Positions 16,569-25,373 of a stretch of 64,000 nt of DNA are shown here, piece by piece (the stretch's first letter is position 1; each line of letters begins with the position of its first letter). The notes beneath the pieces were generated by a model that did not search any database, was not told the origin of the DNA, and saw only the letters and a list, made by a program, of their open reading frames with translations. Source of the DNA: Asanoa sp. WMMD1127 (GTDB lineage Bacteria > Actinomycetota > Actinomycetes > Mycobacteriales > Micromonosporaceae); contig NZ_JARUBP010000001.1 of assembly GCF_029626225.1 (NCBI RefSeq), positions 3,100,001 to 3,164,000 of the forward strand, written 5' to 3'. The translations under genes were made by a program, and so were the position numbers.

Positions 16569-17804
16569 ATGCGATCCGACCAGATACGCACGACGTTCCT
16601 CGACTACTTCCGCGGCCTCGACCATCTCGAGCTGCCGCCCGGTCCGCTCGTCACCGACGAACGCGACCTGCTCTTCACCAACGCGGGCATGGTGCAGTTC
16701 AAGCCCTACTTCATCGGCCGGTCCCGGCCCCCGCATGCGCGGCTGATGACGGCGCAGCGCTGCGTGCGCACGGTCGACATCGACCGGATCGGGCTGACCG
16801 ACCGGCACGCGACCGGGTTCGAGATGCTCGGCAACTTCGCGTTCGGCGACTACTTCAAGCGCGAGTCGATGGTCTGGGCCCTGGAGCTGCTCACGGACGG
16901 CTTCGGGCTCGACCGCGACCGGCTCTGGATGACGGTCCTGCGCGGCGACGAGGAGAGCGTCGACCTGTGGCGCTCGCTCGGCGTGCCGGAGAGCCGGATC
17001 CAGCGGCTCGGGCCGGACGACAACTTCTGGAGCATGGACATGCCCGGGCCGAGCGGGCCGACCTCGGAGATCTTCTGGGACCGGGGCCCGGCGGTCGGCC
17101 GCGACGGTGGTCCGGCGGTCGACAGTGAGCGCTTCGTGGAGCTGTGGAACCTGGTGTTCATGCAGTACCTGCGCGGCGACAGCGACGAGGAGATCCTCGG
17201 CGACCTGCCGGGCCGGCACATCGACACCGGGTTGGGCCGCGACCGGCTCGCGATGGTGCTGCAGGGCGTCGACAACCTGCAGGAGACCGACCTCGTGCGG
17301 CCGACGCTGGAGGCGGTCCGCGACGCGACGGGCCGCGACGACGAGCCGGCCGGACACCGGCTGGTCACCGACCACGTCCGCACGGCGGTCTTCCTGATCT
17401 CGGCGGGTGTCCGGCCGGGCAACGAGGGCCGGGGGTACGTCGTGCGCCGCCTGCTCCGCCGGGCGGTGCGCCGGCTCGTCTTGCTCGGCGTCGACGAGCC
17501 GGTGCTCGGGCCGATCGCGGACAGCGTGACCGAGGTGCCGCCGGGCGGCGCGGGTCGCTCGGTGGTGGAGCGGGAGGAGCAGGCCTTCCGCCGGACGCTG
17601 CGGGCGGGCAGCCGGCTCCTCGACACCGAGTTGCGGCAGGGCCCGTTGCGCGGTGAGACGGTGTTCAAGCTGCACGACACGTACGGGTTCCCGGTCGACC
17701 TCACCGTCGAGATCGCGCGGGAGTCCGGGGTGGCCGTCGACACCGAGGGGTTCGCGCGGCTGATGCGCGAGCATCGCGAACGCAGCCGCGCGGGCCGCCC
17801 CTAG
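16569..17804 (+). CDS. free-standing alanyl-tRNA synthetase catalytic-core paralogue
   Basis: A 411-residue protein that matches the N-terminal half of alanyl-tRNA synthetase and then stops. Class II motif 1 region, motif 2 (RLMTAQRCVRT and GNFAFGDYFKRES) and motif 3 (DTGLGRDRLAMVL, 219-231) are present, followed by the tRNA-recognition helices (NEGRGYVVRRLLRRAV) and DTYGFPVDLT. It ends where canonical AlaRS enters its editing domain; the editing and C-Ala domains are absent and are not encoded downstream. Canonical AlaRS is about 880 residues. It is therefore a paralogue, not the housekeeping enzyme; it may aminoacylate without proofreading or serve specialised amino-acid activation. Convergent stop overlap with the PPOX gene. 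Confidence 0.88.
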   Translation: MRSDQIRTTFLDYFRGLDHLELPPGPLVTDERDLLFTNAGMVQFKPYFIGRSRPPHARLMTAQRCVRTVDIDRIGLTDRHATGFEMLGNFAFGDYFKRESMVWALELLTDGFGLDRDRLWMTVLRGDEESVDLWRSLGVPESRIQRLGPDDNFWSMDMPGPSGPTSEIFWDRGPAVGRDGGPAVDSERFVELWNLVFMQYLRGDSDEEILGDLPGRHIDTGLGRDRLAMVLQGVDNLQETDLVRPTLEAVRDATGRDDEPAGHRLVTDHVRTAVFLISAGVRPGNEGRGYVVRRLLRRAVRRLVLLGVDEPVLGPIADSVTEVPPGGAGRSVVEREEQAFRRTLRAGSRLLDTELRQGPLRGETVFKLHDTYGFPVDLTVEIARESGVAVDTEGFARLMREHRERSRAGRP

Positions 17805-18412
17805 TACAGGTTCTTCGCGTAGTCCGGGCCGTAGTGCCGGTCGAGATCCGCCAGGGTGTCGGCCGGCCGCTCGACCTCCTTGATCAGCACCGCGCGGCGC
17901 GGCAGCGCGTCCGGCTGCCAGGTGTCGGGCTTCCACAGCTCCGAGCGGAGGAACGCCTTGGCGCAGTGGTAGAAGATCTGCTCGATCTCGACCCGCAGGG
18001 CGAACTGCGGGCGGTGGCCCTTGACGGCCAGCTCGTCGAACCACGGCGCGTCGGCCAGGATCGTCGCTCGGCCGTTGATCCGCAGGGTGTCGGTGCGGCC
18101 CGGGATCAGATAGATCAGCCCGACGTGCGGGTTGTCGATGATGTTGTGGAAGCCGTCGGCGCGCTTGTTGCCCGGGCGTTCCGGGATGGCGATCGTCGTG
18201 TCGTCGAGCACCAGCGTGAAGCCGGCCGGGTCGCCCTTGGGCGAGACGTCGCAGCTGCCGTCGGCGCCGGCCGTGGCGATCAGGCAGAACGGCGCCGCCG
18301 CCAGCCAGTCGCGGTCGAGTTGGTGCAGCTCTTTGCGGTCCTTCTCGGCCGCCCTCTTCGCCGGCTCGCCGAGCAGCGCCCGGAGCTGTTCGTGTGACGT
18401 CACCGCGGTCAT
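17801..18412 (-). CDS. pyridoxamine 5'-phosphate oxidase family (MSMEG_1061-like) flavoprotein
   Basis: A 203-residue split-barrel flavin-binding protein. The family is recognised by the block DVSPKGDPAGF, by the late stretch QIFYHCAKAFLRSELW and by the full length near 200. Related proteins bind FMN or F420 and reduce or protect against small molecules; the substrate is unknown. The start at 18412 has GGGGAGGGG upstream. It is divergent from the kdp operon, and the stop overlaps the AlaRS-like gene. Confidence 0.88.
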   Translation of the reverse strand: MTAVTSHEQLRALLGEPAKRAAEKDRKELHQLDRDWLAAAPFCLIATAGADGSCDVSPKGDPAGFTLVLDDTTIAIPERPGNKRADGFHNIIDNPHVGLIYLIPGRTDTLRINGRATILADAPWFDELAVKGHRPQFALRVEIEQIFYHCAKAFLRSELWKPDTWQPDALPRRAVLIKEVERPADTLADLDRHYGPDYAKNLY

Positions 18413-18535
18413 TCGCCCCTCCCCGTGGGTCGATCCCGCTGCTGACCCTAGGCGATTGCGGCAAAGTCCCGCGCGCCGATTATTCGCGCGGTTTCATATG
18501 AGAGGAGGTTTTAGTCCGATTCGGAGGGCTGCCCG

Positions 18536-18619
18536 GTGCAGGACGTGGCGTACATCTTGATCACGGTCGCGCTCTTCGTCGCGCTCGCGGTCATCGTGCG
18601 CCTGGTGCAGCGGCTGTGA
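18536..18619 (+). CDS. 27-residue membrane peptide heading the kdp operon
   Basis: GTG start with GGAGGG seven bases upstream. It encodes 27 residues (MQDVAYILITVALFV then ALAVIVRLVQRL), one transmembrane helix with a basic C-terminus. Its TGA overlaps the GTG of kdpF, so it is translationally coupled to the K+-ATPase genes. It is a good candidate for a small Kdp accessory or regulatory peptide, but its function is unknown. Its size makes it easy to miss. Confidence 0.65.
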   Translation: MQDVAYILITVALFVALAVIVRLVQRL

Positions 18620-18705
18620 ACGCGGTCAACCTGGCCGGGTTGATCATCGCGTTCCTGGTGGTGCTCTTCCTGGTCGTCGCGCTGCTGTACCCGGAGCGGT
18701 TCTAG
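18616..18705 (+). CDS. kdpF: KdpF, small subunit of K+-transporting ATPase
   Basis: A 29-residue peptide (MNAVNLAGLIIAFLVV then LFLVVALLYPERF). The single helix ending in YPERF is the hallmark of KdpF, which stabilises the KdpABC complex in the membrane. The GTG start overlaps the preceding peptide's stop (GTGA), and its TAG is directly followed by the kdpA ATG. Confidence 0.88.
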   Translation: MNAVNLAGLIIAFLVVLFLVVALLYPERF

Positions 18706-20361
18706 ATGTCGACCACGATCGCCGGCGTCGTCTTCGTGCTGTCGCTCGTGCTGTTCGTCGCGCTCGCGTACCGCTTCTTCGGCGACTATCTCTTCCGGGT
18801 CGTCACCGGCACCCGGCACTCCGCGGTCGAGCGCCTCGTCTACCGGGCGGTCGGCGTCAACCCGGCGGGCGAGCAGAGTTGGCCCGCCTACGCCCGCAGC
18901 GTGTTCGCCTTCTCACTGATGTCGCTGCTGTTCCTCTATGGCTTCACCCGGTTGCAGAGCAAGTTGCCGCTCTCGCTCGGGCTGCCCGGGATGTCACCGC
19001 ACCAGGGCTGGAACACCGCGGCCAGCTTCGTGACCAACACCAACTGGCAGTCGTACGCGGGTGAGTCGACTCTCGGCCACCTCGTGCAGATGTCCGGGCT
19101 GGCGGTGCAGAACTTCGTCTCGGCGGCCGTCGGCATCGCGGTCTCCGTGGCGTTCGTCCGTGGCTTCGCCCGCAGCCGCACGCAGGTGCTGGGCAACTTC
19201 TGGGTCGACCTGACCCGGATCACGCTGCGGGTCCTGCTGCCGGTGGCGATCGTCGGCGCGATCGTGCTGATCGCCGGCGGGGTGGTGCAGAACCTCTCCG
19301 GTGGCACCGACGTCAGCACGCTGGCCGGCGCGACCCAGCACCTCTCGGGCGGCCCGGTGGCCAGCCAGGAAGTGATCAAGGAGCTCGGCACCAACGGCGG
19401 CGGCTTCTACAACGCCAACAGCGCGCACCCCTTCGAGAACCCGACGCCGTGGACCAACTGGTTCGAGATCTTCCTGATCCTGCTGATCCCGTTCGCGATG
19501 CCCCGAGTGTTCGGGCGGATGGTCGGCGACACCCGGCAGGGGCACGCGATCCTGGCCGTGATGGCCGTGCTCGCGGTGGCCAGCGTCATCCTGGTCAACA
19601 CGTTCGAGCTGCTGCACAACGGGACCGTGCCGCACGCCGTGCACGCCGCCACCGAGGGCAAGGAGGTGCGCTTCGGCGTCTCCGACTCGGCCACGTTCGC
19701 GGCGGCGACGACGCTGACCTCGACGGGGGCGGTCAACTCGTTCCTCGACTCGTACACCGCGCTCGGTGGCATGGTTCCGATGGTCAACATGATGCTCGGC
19801 GAGGTCGCGCCCGGCGGCGTTGGCTCCGGCCTCTACGGGATCCTTATGCTGGCGGTCATCACCGTGTTCGTGGCCGGGCTGATGGTCGGCCGCACGCCGG
19901 AGTACCTCGGCAAGAAGATCTCCGCCCGCGAGATCAAGTTCGCGTCGCTCTATTTCCTCGTCACGCCCGCGGTCGTGCTGATCGGCATGGCGACCGCGAT
20001 GGCCACGAAGAACCGCGAGACCATGCTCAACGTCGGACCGCACGGCTTCTCGGAGGTGCTCTACGCGTTCACCTCGGCCGGCAACAACAACGGCTCGGCG
20101 TTCGCGGGGATCACCGTCAACGACCAGTGGTGGGACACCGCGACCGGGCTGTGCATGGTGATCGGCCGGTTCCTGCCCATGGTGTTCGTGCTGGCGCTGG
20201 CCGGATCGTTGGCTCGCCAGCGGCCCGTGCCCGCCTCGGCCGGCACGCTGCCGACCCACCGGCCGCTGTTCATCGGGATGGTGGTCGGCGTCGTGATCAT
20301 CCTGATCGCGCTCACCTTCCTGCCGGTGCTCGCGCTGGGTCCCCTGGCCGAGGGGCTGTGA
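18706..20361 (+). CDS. kdpA: K+-transporting ATPase subunit KdpA
   Basis: A 551-residue polytopic subunit that binds and translocates K+. The selectivity-filter-type repeats are visible ([18 protein letters not shown] and [12 protein letters not shown]), and the length fits the family (about 560). It forms the high-affinity K+ uptake complex with KdpB, KdpC and KdpF, normally induced by K+ limitation or osmotic stress. The ATG abuts the kdpF stop; kdpB starts one base after its stop. Confidence 0.97.
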   Translation: MSTTIAGVVFVLSLVLFVALAYRFFGDYLFRVVTGTRHSAVERLVYRAVGVNPAGEQSWPAYARSVFAFSLMSLLFLYGFTRLQSKLPLSLGLPGMSPHQGWNTAASFVTNTNWQSYAGESTLGHLVQMSGLAVQNFVSAAVGIAVSVAFVRGFARSRTQVLGNFWVDLTRITLRVLLPVAIVGAIVLIAGGVVQNLSGGTDVSTLAGATQHLSGGPVASQEVIKELGTNGGGFYNANSAHPFENPTPWTNWFEIFLILLIPFAMPRVFGRMVGDTRQGHAILAVMAVLAVASVILVNTFELLHNGTVPHAVHAATEGKEVRFGVSDSATFAAATTLTSTGAVNSFLDSYTALGGMVPMVNMMLGEVAPGGVGSGLYGILMLAVITVFVAGLMVGRTPEYLGKKISAREIKFASLYFLVTPAVVLIGMATAMATKNRETMLNVGPHGFSEVLYAFTSAGNNNGSAFAGITVNDQWWDTATGLCMVIGRFLPMVFVLALAGSLARQRPVPASAGTLPTHRPLFIGMVVGVVIILIALTFLPVLALGPLAEGL

Positions 20362-20362
20362 G

Positions 20363-22513
20363 GTGGCGGTGACCGGCGGGGCCGTCGAGCAGCCGGGCCG
20401 GATCGGGGGTGGGTTGCTCGACCCGCGCCAGCTGGTGCGGTCGCTGCCGGACGCGGTGCGCAAGCTCAACCCGGCCACGCTGTGGCGCAACCCGGTGATG
20501 TTCATCGTGGAGCTCGGCGCGCTGTTCACCACCGCGCTGTCCATACAGGACTCCTCGACGTTCGCCTGGCTGATCACGGTCTGGCTGTGGCTGACCGTGC
20601 TGTTCGCGAACCTGGCGGAGGCCGTCGCCGAAGGGCGCGGCAAGGCGCAGGCCGCGACGCTGCGGCGGGCCCGGCGCGAGACGGTGGCCCGGCGGCTTCT
20701 CGACTGGACGCCCGGGCAGGCCGATCCGCATGAGGAGACCGTCGACGCGGTCGAGCTGCGGCAGAACGACGTCGTGGTGGTCGAGGCGGGTCAGGTGATC
20801 CCGGGCGACGGAGACGTGGTCGAGGGCGTCGCCAGCGTCGACGAGTCGGCGATCACGGGCGAGTCGGCCCCGGTGATCCGCGAGTCCGGTGGCGACCGCA
20901 GCGCGGTCACGGGTGGCACGAAGGTGCTCTCGGACCGGATCGTCGTCCAGATCACGCAGAAGCCGGGGGAGAGCTTCATCGACCGGATGATCGGGCTGGT
21001 CGAGGGAGCGTCGCGGCAGAAGACGCCCAACGAGATCGCCCTCAACATCCTGCTGGCCGCGCTGAGCATCATCTTTCTGCTGGCGGTGGTGACGCTGCAG
21101 CCGGTGGCCATCTTCTCCAAGGCGTTCCAGGGCGCGGCGCCCGACGGGCCGACCATCAACGAGCACGGCGTGACCGGGATCGTGCTCGTCTCGCTGCTGG
21201 TGGCGCTGATCCCGACCACGATCGGCGCGCTGCTGTCGGCCATCGGCATCGCGGGCATGGACCGGCTGGTGCAGCGCAACGTGCTGGCGATGTCGGGCCG
21301 CGCGGTGGAGGCGGCCGGCGACGTCAACACCCTGCTGCTCGACAAGACCGGCACCATCACCCTCGGCAACCGGCAGGCGACCGAGTTCCTTCCGGTCAGC
21401 GGAGTGGCGGCCGGCGAGCTGGCGGACGCCGCGCAGCTGTCGAGCCTGGCCGACCAGACGCCCGAGGGCCGCTCGATCGTGGTGCTGGCCAAGCAGGAGC
21501 ACGGCCTGCGCGAGCGCGACGAGGGCGTCATCCCGTCGGCGCGGTTCGTGCCGTTCAGCGCCGAGACGCGCATGTCCGGTGTGGACATCGAGGGTGCCGG
21601 CGGCCAGCCGGAGCGGCGGATCCGCAAGGGGGCCGCGGCCGCGGTGATGCGCTGGGTGCGGGAGAACGGCGGTCACCCCACCGAAGAGGTCGGCGGCGTG
21701 GTCGACGGCATCTCGGCCACCGGCGGCACCCCGCTGGTCGTCGCGACGCACGTCGACGGTCAGCCGGCTCGGGCGCTCGGGGTGGTGCACCTCAAGGACG
21801 TGGTCAAGAGCGGCATGCGCGAGCGCTTCGACGAGATGCGGCGCATGGGCATCCGGACGATCATGATCACGGGGGACAACCCGTTGACCGCGCGGGCGAT
21901 CGCGGAGGAGGCGGGCGTCGACGACTTCCTGGCCGAGGCCAAGCCCGAGGACAAGATGGCGCTGATCCGCCACGAGCAGGAGGGTGGCCGGCTGGTCGCG
22001 ATGACGGGCGACGGCACCAACGACGCGCCGGCGTTGGCCCAGGCGGACGTCGGGGTGGCGATGAACACCGGCACGTCGGCCGCGAAGGAGGCCGGCAACA
22101 TGGTCGACCTCGACTCGGACCCGACGAAGCTGATCGAGATCGTCGAGATCGGCAAGCAGCTGTTGATCACCCGGGGCGCGCTGACGACGTTCTCGATCGC
22201 CAACGACATCGCGAAGTACTTCGCGATCATCCCGGCCATGTTCGCGGTGATCTACCCGAGCCTCGACAGCCTCAACATCATGCGGCTCAGCTCGCCGGCG
22301 TCCGCCATCACGTCGGCGATCATATTCAACGCCCTGGTGATCGTCGTGCTGATCCCGCTCGCCCTGCGCGGAGTGCGCTACCGGCCGAGCAGCGCGTCGA
22401 AGTTGCTGAGCCGCAACCTCCTGCTGTACGGCCTCGGCGGCATCGTGGCGCCGTTCGCCGGCATCAAGGTGCTCGACATCGCCATCGTGCAGTGGATTCC
22501 GGGGATCTCCTGA
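20363..22513 (+). CDS. kdpB: K+-transporting P-type ATPase subunit KdpB
   Basis: A 716-residue P-type ATPase catalytic subunit. The actuator TGES motif, phosphorylation site DKTGT (Asp327), nucleotide-binding KGAAAAV and hinge [17 protein letters not shown] are intact. It energises K+ transport through KdpA. The start is GTG. The stop overlaps the kdpC ATG as TGATG. The length is slightly above the usual 680-690 owing to N-terminal residues. Confidence 0.97.
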   Translation: MAVTGGAVEQPGRIGGGLLDPRQLVRSLPDAVRKLNPATLWRNPVMFIVELGALFTTALSIQDSSTFAWLITVWLWLTVLFANLAEAVAEGRGKAQAATLRRARRETVARRLLDWTPGQADPHEETVDAVELRQNDVVVVEAGQVIPGDGDVVEGVASVDESAITGESAPVIRESGGDRSAVTGGTKVLSDRIVVQITQKPGESFIDRMIGLVEGASRQKTPNEIALNILLAALSIIFLLAVVTLQPVAIFSKAFQGAAPDGPTINEHGVTGIVLVSLLVALIPTTIGALLSAIGIAGMDRLVQRNVLAMSGRAVEAAGDVNTLLLDKTGTITLGNRQATEFLPVSGVAAGELADAAQLSSLADQTPEGRSIVVLAKQEHGLRERDEGVIPSARFVPFSAETRMSGVDIEGAGGQPERRIRKGAAAAVMRWVRENGGHPTEEVGGVVDGISATGGTPLVVATHVDGQPARALGVVHLKDVVKSGMRERFDEMRRMGIRTIMITGDNPLTARAIAEEAGVDDFLAEAKPEDKMALIRHEQEGGRLVAMTGDGTNDAPALAQADVGVAMNTGTSAAKEAGNMVDLDSDPTKLIEIVEIGKQLLITRGALTTFSIANDIAKYFAIIPAMFAVIYPSLDSLNIMRLSSPASAITSAIIFNALVIVVLIPLALRGVRYRPSSASKLLSRNLLLYGLGGIVAPFAGIKVLDIAIVQWIPGIS

Positions 22514-23370
22514 TGCGGCTACCCAACTGGCTCAGCCAGCACCTGGCGGCGTTCCGGGCGGTGCTGGTGTTCACCGTCCTGCTCGGGATCGCGTACCCCC
22601 TGCTGCTCGTCGGGATCGGTCTGTTGCCGGGCCTGCACCACCGCGCGACCGGGTCGCTGCTCTCCTCCGGCGGCCGCGACGTGGGCAGCAGCCTGATCGG
22701 GCAGAGCTTCCTCGACGCTGACGGCGAGCCGATCCCGCGCTACTTCCAGTCGCGACCGTCGGCGGCCGGCGACGGCTACGACCCGACGGCGAGCGGGGCG
22801 AGCAACCTCGGTCCGGAGAGCGTCGAGGACGAGCTGGCCGACGGCAGCGAGTCGCTGCTCACCCAGGTCTGCGCCCGCAGCCTGGCGGTCGGCCGGCTGG
22901 AGGGCGTCTCGGGCGCGCGGCCGTTCTGCACCGCCGACGGCGTGGGCGCGGTGCTGCGGGTGTTCCGTCGCGACGGGCTGACCGGGCCGGCGACCCGGGT
23001 CGTCAGCGTCAACCAGACGGGCACGCCGTTCCTGGCCACGTTCGAGGGCGTCCGGGTCGAGAGCGCGGTGCCGGGCGAGGACTACAGCGGGGGAGTGCTC
23101 ACGCCGGTCCGCGGCGCCGCGCCGGCCGTGCCCGCGGTGCCGGCGGACGCGGTGACGGCCAGCGGTTCGGGACTGGATCCGCACATCTCACCGGCGTACG
23201 CGGCGTTGCAGGTGCCCCGGGTGGCCCGCGAGCGCGGTGCCAGCGAGGCGGCGATCCGTGGCCTCGTCGCCGACAACACGGCCGGGCGGTCGGTCGGCTT
23301 CATGGGCGCGAGCCGGGTCAACGTCGTGCGCCTCAACCTGGACCTCGATCAGCGGTTCCCGGTGGGCTGA
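22513..23370 (+). CDS. kdpC: K+-transporting ATPase subunit KdpC (long actinobacterial form)
   Basis: A 285-residue subunit with one N-terminal membrane helix (about 15-38) and the conserved family blocks QSFLDADGEPIPRYFQSRPS, VTASGSGLDPHISPAYA and late NVVRLNLDLD. Classical KdpC is near 190 residues. Here about 90 extra residues lie between the SNLGPES block and VTASGSGLD, including two cysteines (QVC, PFC) that could form a disulfide outside the membrane. I believe similar long forms occur in other actinomycetes. No kdpD or kdpE gene follows; GntR genes come next on the other strand. Confidence 0.94.
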   Translation: MRLPNWLSQHLAAFRAVLVFTVLLGIAYPLLLVGIGLLPGLHHRATGSLLSSGGRDVGSSLIGQSFLDADGEPIPRYFQSRPSAAGDGYDPTASGASNLGPESVEDELADGSESLLTQVCARSLAVGRLEGVSGARPFCTADGVGAVLRVFRRDGLTGPATRVVSVNQTGTPFLATFEGVRVESAVPGEDYSGGVLTPVRGAAPAVPAVPADAVTASGSGLDPHISPAYAALQVPRVARERGASEAAIRGLVADNTAGRSVGFMGASRVNVVRLNLDLDQRFPVG

Positions 23371-23389
23371 TGGGGACCTTGCGCTGCTT

Positions 23390-23413
23390 CCACGGGCGCA
23401 TCACGGCCCGTGG
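23390..23413. terminator. hairpin between kdpC and GntR gene
   Basis: 8-bp stem (CCACGGGC with GCCCGTGG) and 8-nt loop, 20 bases after the kdpC stop and 56 bases before the convergent GntR stop. Likely the operon terminator. Confidence 0.55.
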
Positions 23414-23468
23414 TGGCGTTGCGCCCGTCAAACCAGACTAGGGCCGCGCCGCGCCGCGGTGGCCGCGG

Positions 23469-24134
23469 TCAGGCCGTCAGGAGGAGGTCGAGGGTGCGTT
23501 GGAGGTGTGCGGCGACGAGCTTCGCGGCCGTGTCGGCGTCGCGGCCGGCGAGCGCGTCGACGACCGCGCGGTGCTCGGCGGTGGCTTCGGCGAGCCGCTC
23601 CGGGTGGGCCTTCATCGACTCGCCGACGTAGCGGGCGGTGCTGCCCTGTGTGCTGGTGACCAAGGAGAAGAGGCGCGGTGAGCGAGACGCCCGACCGAGC
23701 AGAGCGTGAAAGGCCCAGTTCAGTTCCAACCAGGCGGCCGGGTCCGTCTCCTGGTCCATCCGGTCCAGCAGGTCGCCGGCCGCAGCCAGTTCGTCGGCCG
23801 TGATGTGCCGGGCCGCGCGCCGGATCACCAGTGGTTCGAGGGCGGCCCGGATCTCGTGGATCTCGCGCAGGTCGTCGGGGTCGAGATCGTGCACGACGGC
23901 GCCGCGGTGCGGGTCGATGCGGATCAGCCCGTCGGCGGCGAGGTCGCGCAGGGCCTCCCGGACGGGGGTGGTGCTGACCGCGAGCTGGGTGGCGATCTCG
24001 GCCTGACCGAGGTGGGTGCCGCCGGTCAGCAGGCCGCTGAAGATCGCCCTGCGTAGGGTGTCACGGACCAGCTCGTGCGCGGTCCGCCGCTGCGGCGCGG
24101 GCGCGAGCTTCGCTAGGTCCAGCCCGTCAAGCAC
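23469..24134 (-). CDS. GntR family transcriptional regulator (FadR/FCD type), first of a tandem pair
   Basis: A 221-residue regulator. The N-terminal winged helix (VSTTPVREALRDLAADGLI) binds DNA, and the C-terminal all-helical FCD domain (about 90-215) binds an organic-acid-like ligand through a metal site. I choose GTG 24134 and not ATG 24161 because a TAGGGT box lies seven bases before it and the tandem paralogue has a similar N-terminus. The target is unknown. It is clearly paralogous to the next gene, which precedes it in the same direction with a 45-bp gap. Confidence 0.88.
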   Translation of the reverse strand: MLDGLDLAKLAPAPQRRTAHELVRDTLRRAIFSGLLTGGTHLGQAEIATQLAVSTTPVREALRDLAADGLIRIDPHRGAVVHDLDPDDLREIHEIRAALEPLVIRRAARHITADELAAAGDLLDRMDQETDPAAWLELNWAFHALLGRASRSPRLFSLVTSTQGSTARYVGESMKAHPERLAEATAEHRAVVDALAGRDADTAAKLVAAHLQRTLDLLLTA

Positions 24135-24141
24135 ACCGGAG

Positions 24142-24147
24142 ACCCTA
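24142..24147 (-). promoter_or_regulatory. leaderless-type -10 box (TAGGGT) for GntR gene
   Basis: On the minus strand TAGGGT ends seven bases before the GTG at 24134, in the 45-bp gap between the two GntR genes. Confidence 0.45.
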
Positions 24148-24179
24148 ACAGCCGTGCACATTGCAGGGTCGATTATGTA

Positions 24180-24836
24180 TTAGCGCACGGCGCCTTCGAC
24201 CGTCTGCAGGGTCTGGTGGAGATGATCGACTGCCAACTTGGCCGCGCTGTCACCGTCGCCGTCGCGGCACGCCTCGAGCAGCTGGTGGTGGTAGCGGTTC
24301 GTGGTGTCGAGATGATCGGCCTCGGTCGCCCGCAACGCCATGTTGACGTAGACGGCGACGTTGTCGTCGAGGTGGTTGAGGATCTCGGCGAGCCGGTGCA
24401 GACCGCCGGCGCTGTTGAGCAGGCGGTGGAACTCGCGGTTGAGGGCGATCCAGCGGGCGGGGTCGCGGGTGGCGTCGAGGTCGGTCTGCAGCCGCTCCAG
24501 GGCGGCGAGCGTCTCAGGGGTCAGGGAGAGGGCGGCCTGCCGGACCGCCTCGGGCTCGAGCAGGCGGCGGATCAGGTAGATCTCGCGGACCTCGTGGACG
24601 CTCGTCTCCCGCACGACCGCGCCACGGTGGGCGTCGAGCCGGATCAGCCCTTCGGACGCGAGGTCACGCAGCGCCTCCCGCACGGGCGTGGTGCTGACCC
24701 GCAGCCGGGCGGCGATGTCGGCCTGGACGAGCCGGGAACCCGCGGGCAGCGTGCCGTCGAGGATCGCCCTGCGCAGCGAGTCGCGCACCATCTGGTGAGC
24801 GGTGCGCCGTTCACCGGGGATGAGCTGCGCCTCCAC
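24180..24836 (-). CDS. GntR family transcriptional regulator (FadR/FCD type), second of a tandem pair
   Basis: A 218-residue FCD-type GntR repressor or activator with winged helix VSTTPVREALRDLASEGLI and an FCD effector domain. GTG 24836 is chosen over the upstream in-frame codon at 24869 because AAGGAG lies six to seven bases before it. A 14-bp dyad (CACAAT-N2-ATTGTG) typical of FCD-GntR operators lies 31 bases upstream, so it probably controls itself. Both GntR genes look like an old duplication. Confidence 0.9.
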   Translation of the reverse strand: MEAQLIPGERRTAHQMVRDSLRRAILDGTLPAGSRLVQADIAARLRVSTTPVREALRDLASEGLIRLDAHRGAVVRETSVHEVREIYLIRRLLEPEAVRQAALSLTPETLAALERLQTDLDATRDPARWIALNREFHRLLNSAGGLHRLAEILNHLDDNVAVYVNMALRATEADHLDTTNRYHHQLLEACRDGDGDSAAKLAVDHLHQTLQTVEGAVR

Positions 24837-24866
24837 GACCTGCTCCTTTGAGGGTGGGGCATCAAG

Positions 24867-24880
24867 CACAATACATTGTG
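24867..24880. promoter_or_regulatory. candidate GntR operator CACAAT-N2-ATTGTG
   Basis: Perfect 6-bp inverted arms with a 2-bp spacer, resembling the ATTGT-ACAAT sites of FCD-type GntR regulators, just upstream of the GntR start. Confidence 0.5.
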
Positions 24881-25373
24881 TACGACCTGATGCCTGACGT
24901 TCGTCACCTGACCCGCGCCATTGCGGGCCGTGGTGACCATCAATTTCCCAAGCAGGTTATACCAATAGGCCATTTTCCGTTCGTTGGTGTATGGCTGGGC
25001 ACAATGTCGGCAACTGGCTTGCGCGTGCCACGGTCTGGTGTGGAGCTTTGCTCTGCAGCCAAATACGCAACACCTTCGCGCCGGGGTGTTGCGTATTTGG
25101 CTGCAGAGCAAAGCCGCCGTGCGAGGGTGCCCCGCGGGGAGGGGAACTAACGCGGGGAACCGGTACGCACCGCGGGCGGCGGCGCGGAGCCGTCGCGGTG
25201 GGCGGGCGGGCGCTGGCTCGTCCTTATCCGAGCGGCGCTCGGGACCGGAGCACCCACAGGTCGGTTGGTGGCATTCCAACGGTCGCTGCGGCGCGGAGCG
25301 GCCTGGTTGGCGGCAGGACGCCTGGCGATCGCTTCGGCGCAGGCTGCCGCGAGGTCCGGCGGATAGGGGTCGG
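24881..25373. other. gene-free gap carrying an inverted repeat
   Basis: The GntR gene and the hypothetical gene at 25374 are 537 bp apart, the longest gap in the window. Apart from the 30-bp inverted repeat at 25045-25114 and the GntR operator at its left edge, I see no tRNA-like fold, transposase fragment or credible small gene. The right part (25148-25373) is very GC-rich and featureless. Confidence 0.5.
25045..25114. repeat. 30-bp perfect inverted repeat with 10-nt loop
   Basis: Left arm 25045-25074 (begins GCTTTGCTCTGCAGCC, ends ACGCAACACC) is the exact complement of right arm 25085-25114; the loop is TTCGCGCCGG. It is less GC-rich than its surroundings. It is far longer than terminators elsewhere in the window, and no gene ends close to it. 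It may be a mobile palindromic element, an RNA hairpin or a structural site. Confidence 0.9.

Noticed and set aside
18413-18535. Possible cyclic-di-AMP (ydaO-type) riboswitch upstream of kdp
   Set aside because: The gap is short, shared with the divergent PPOX promoter, and none of the conserved riboswitch core segments I know can be seen.
18994-20643. 549-codon open frame on the minus strand across kdpA/kdpB
   Set aside because: It is antisense to two intact, recognisable genes, and its translation is Arg/His/Gln-rich low-complexity text typical of GC-rich shadow frames.
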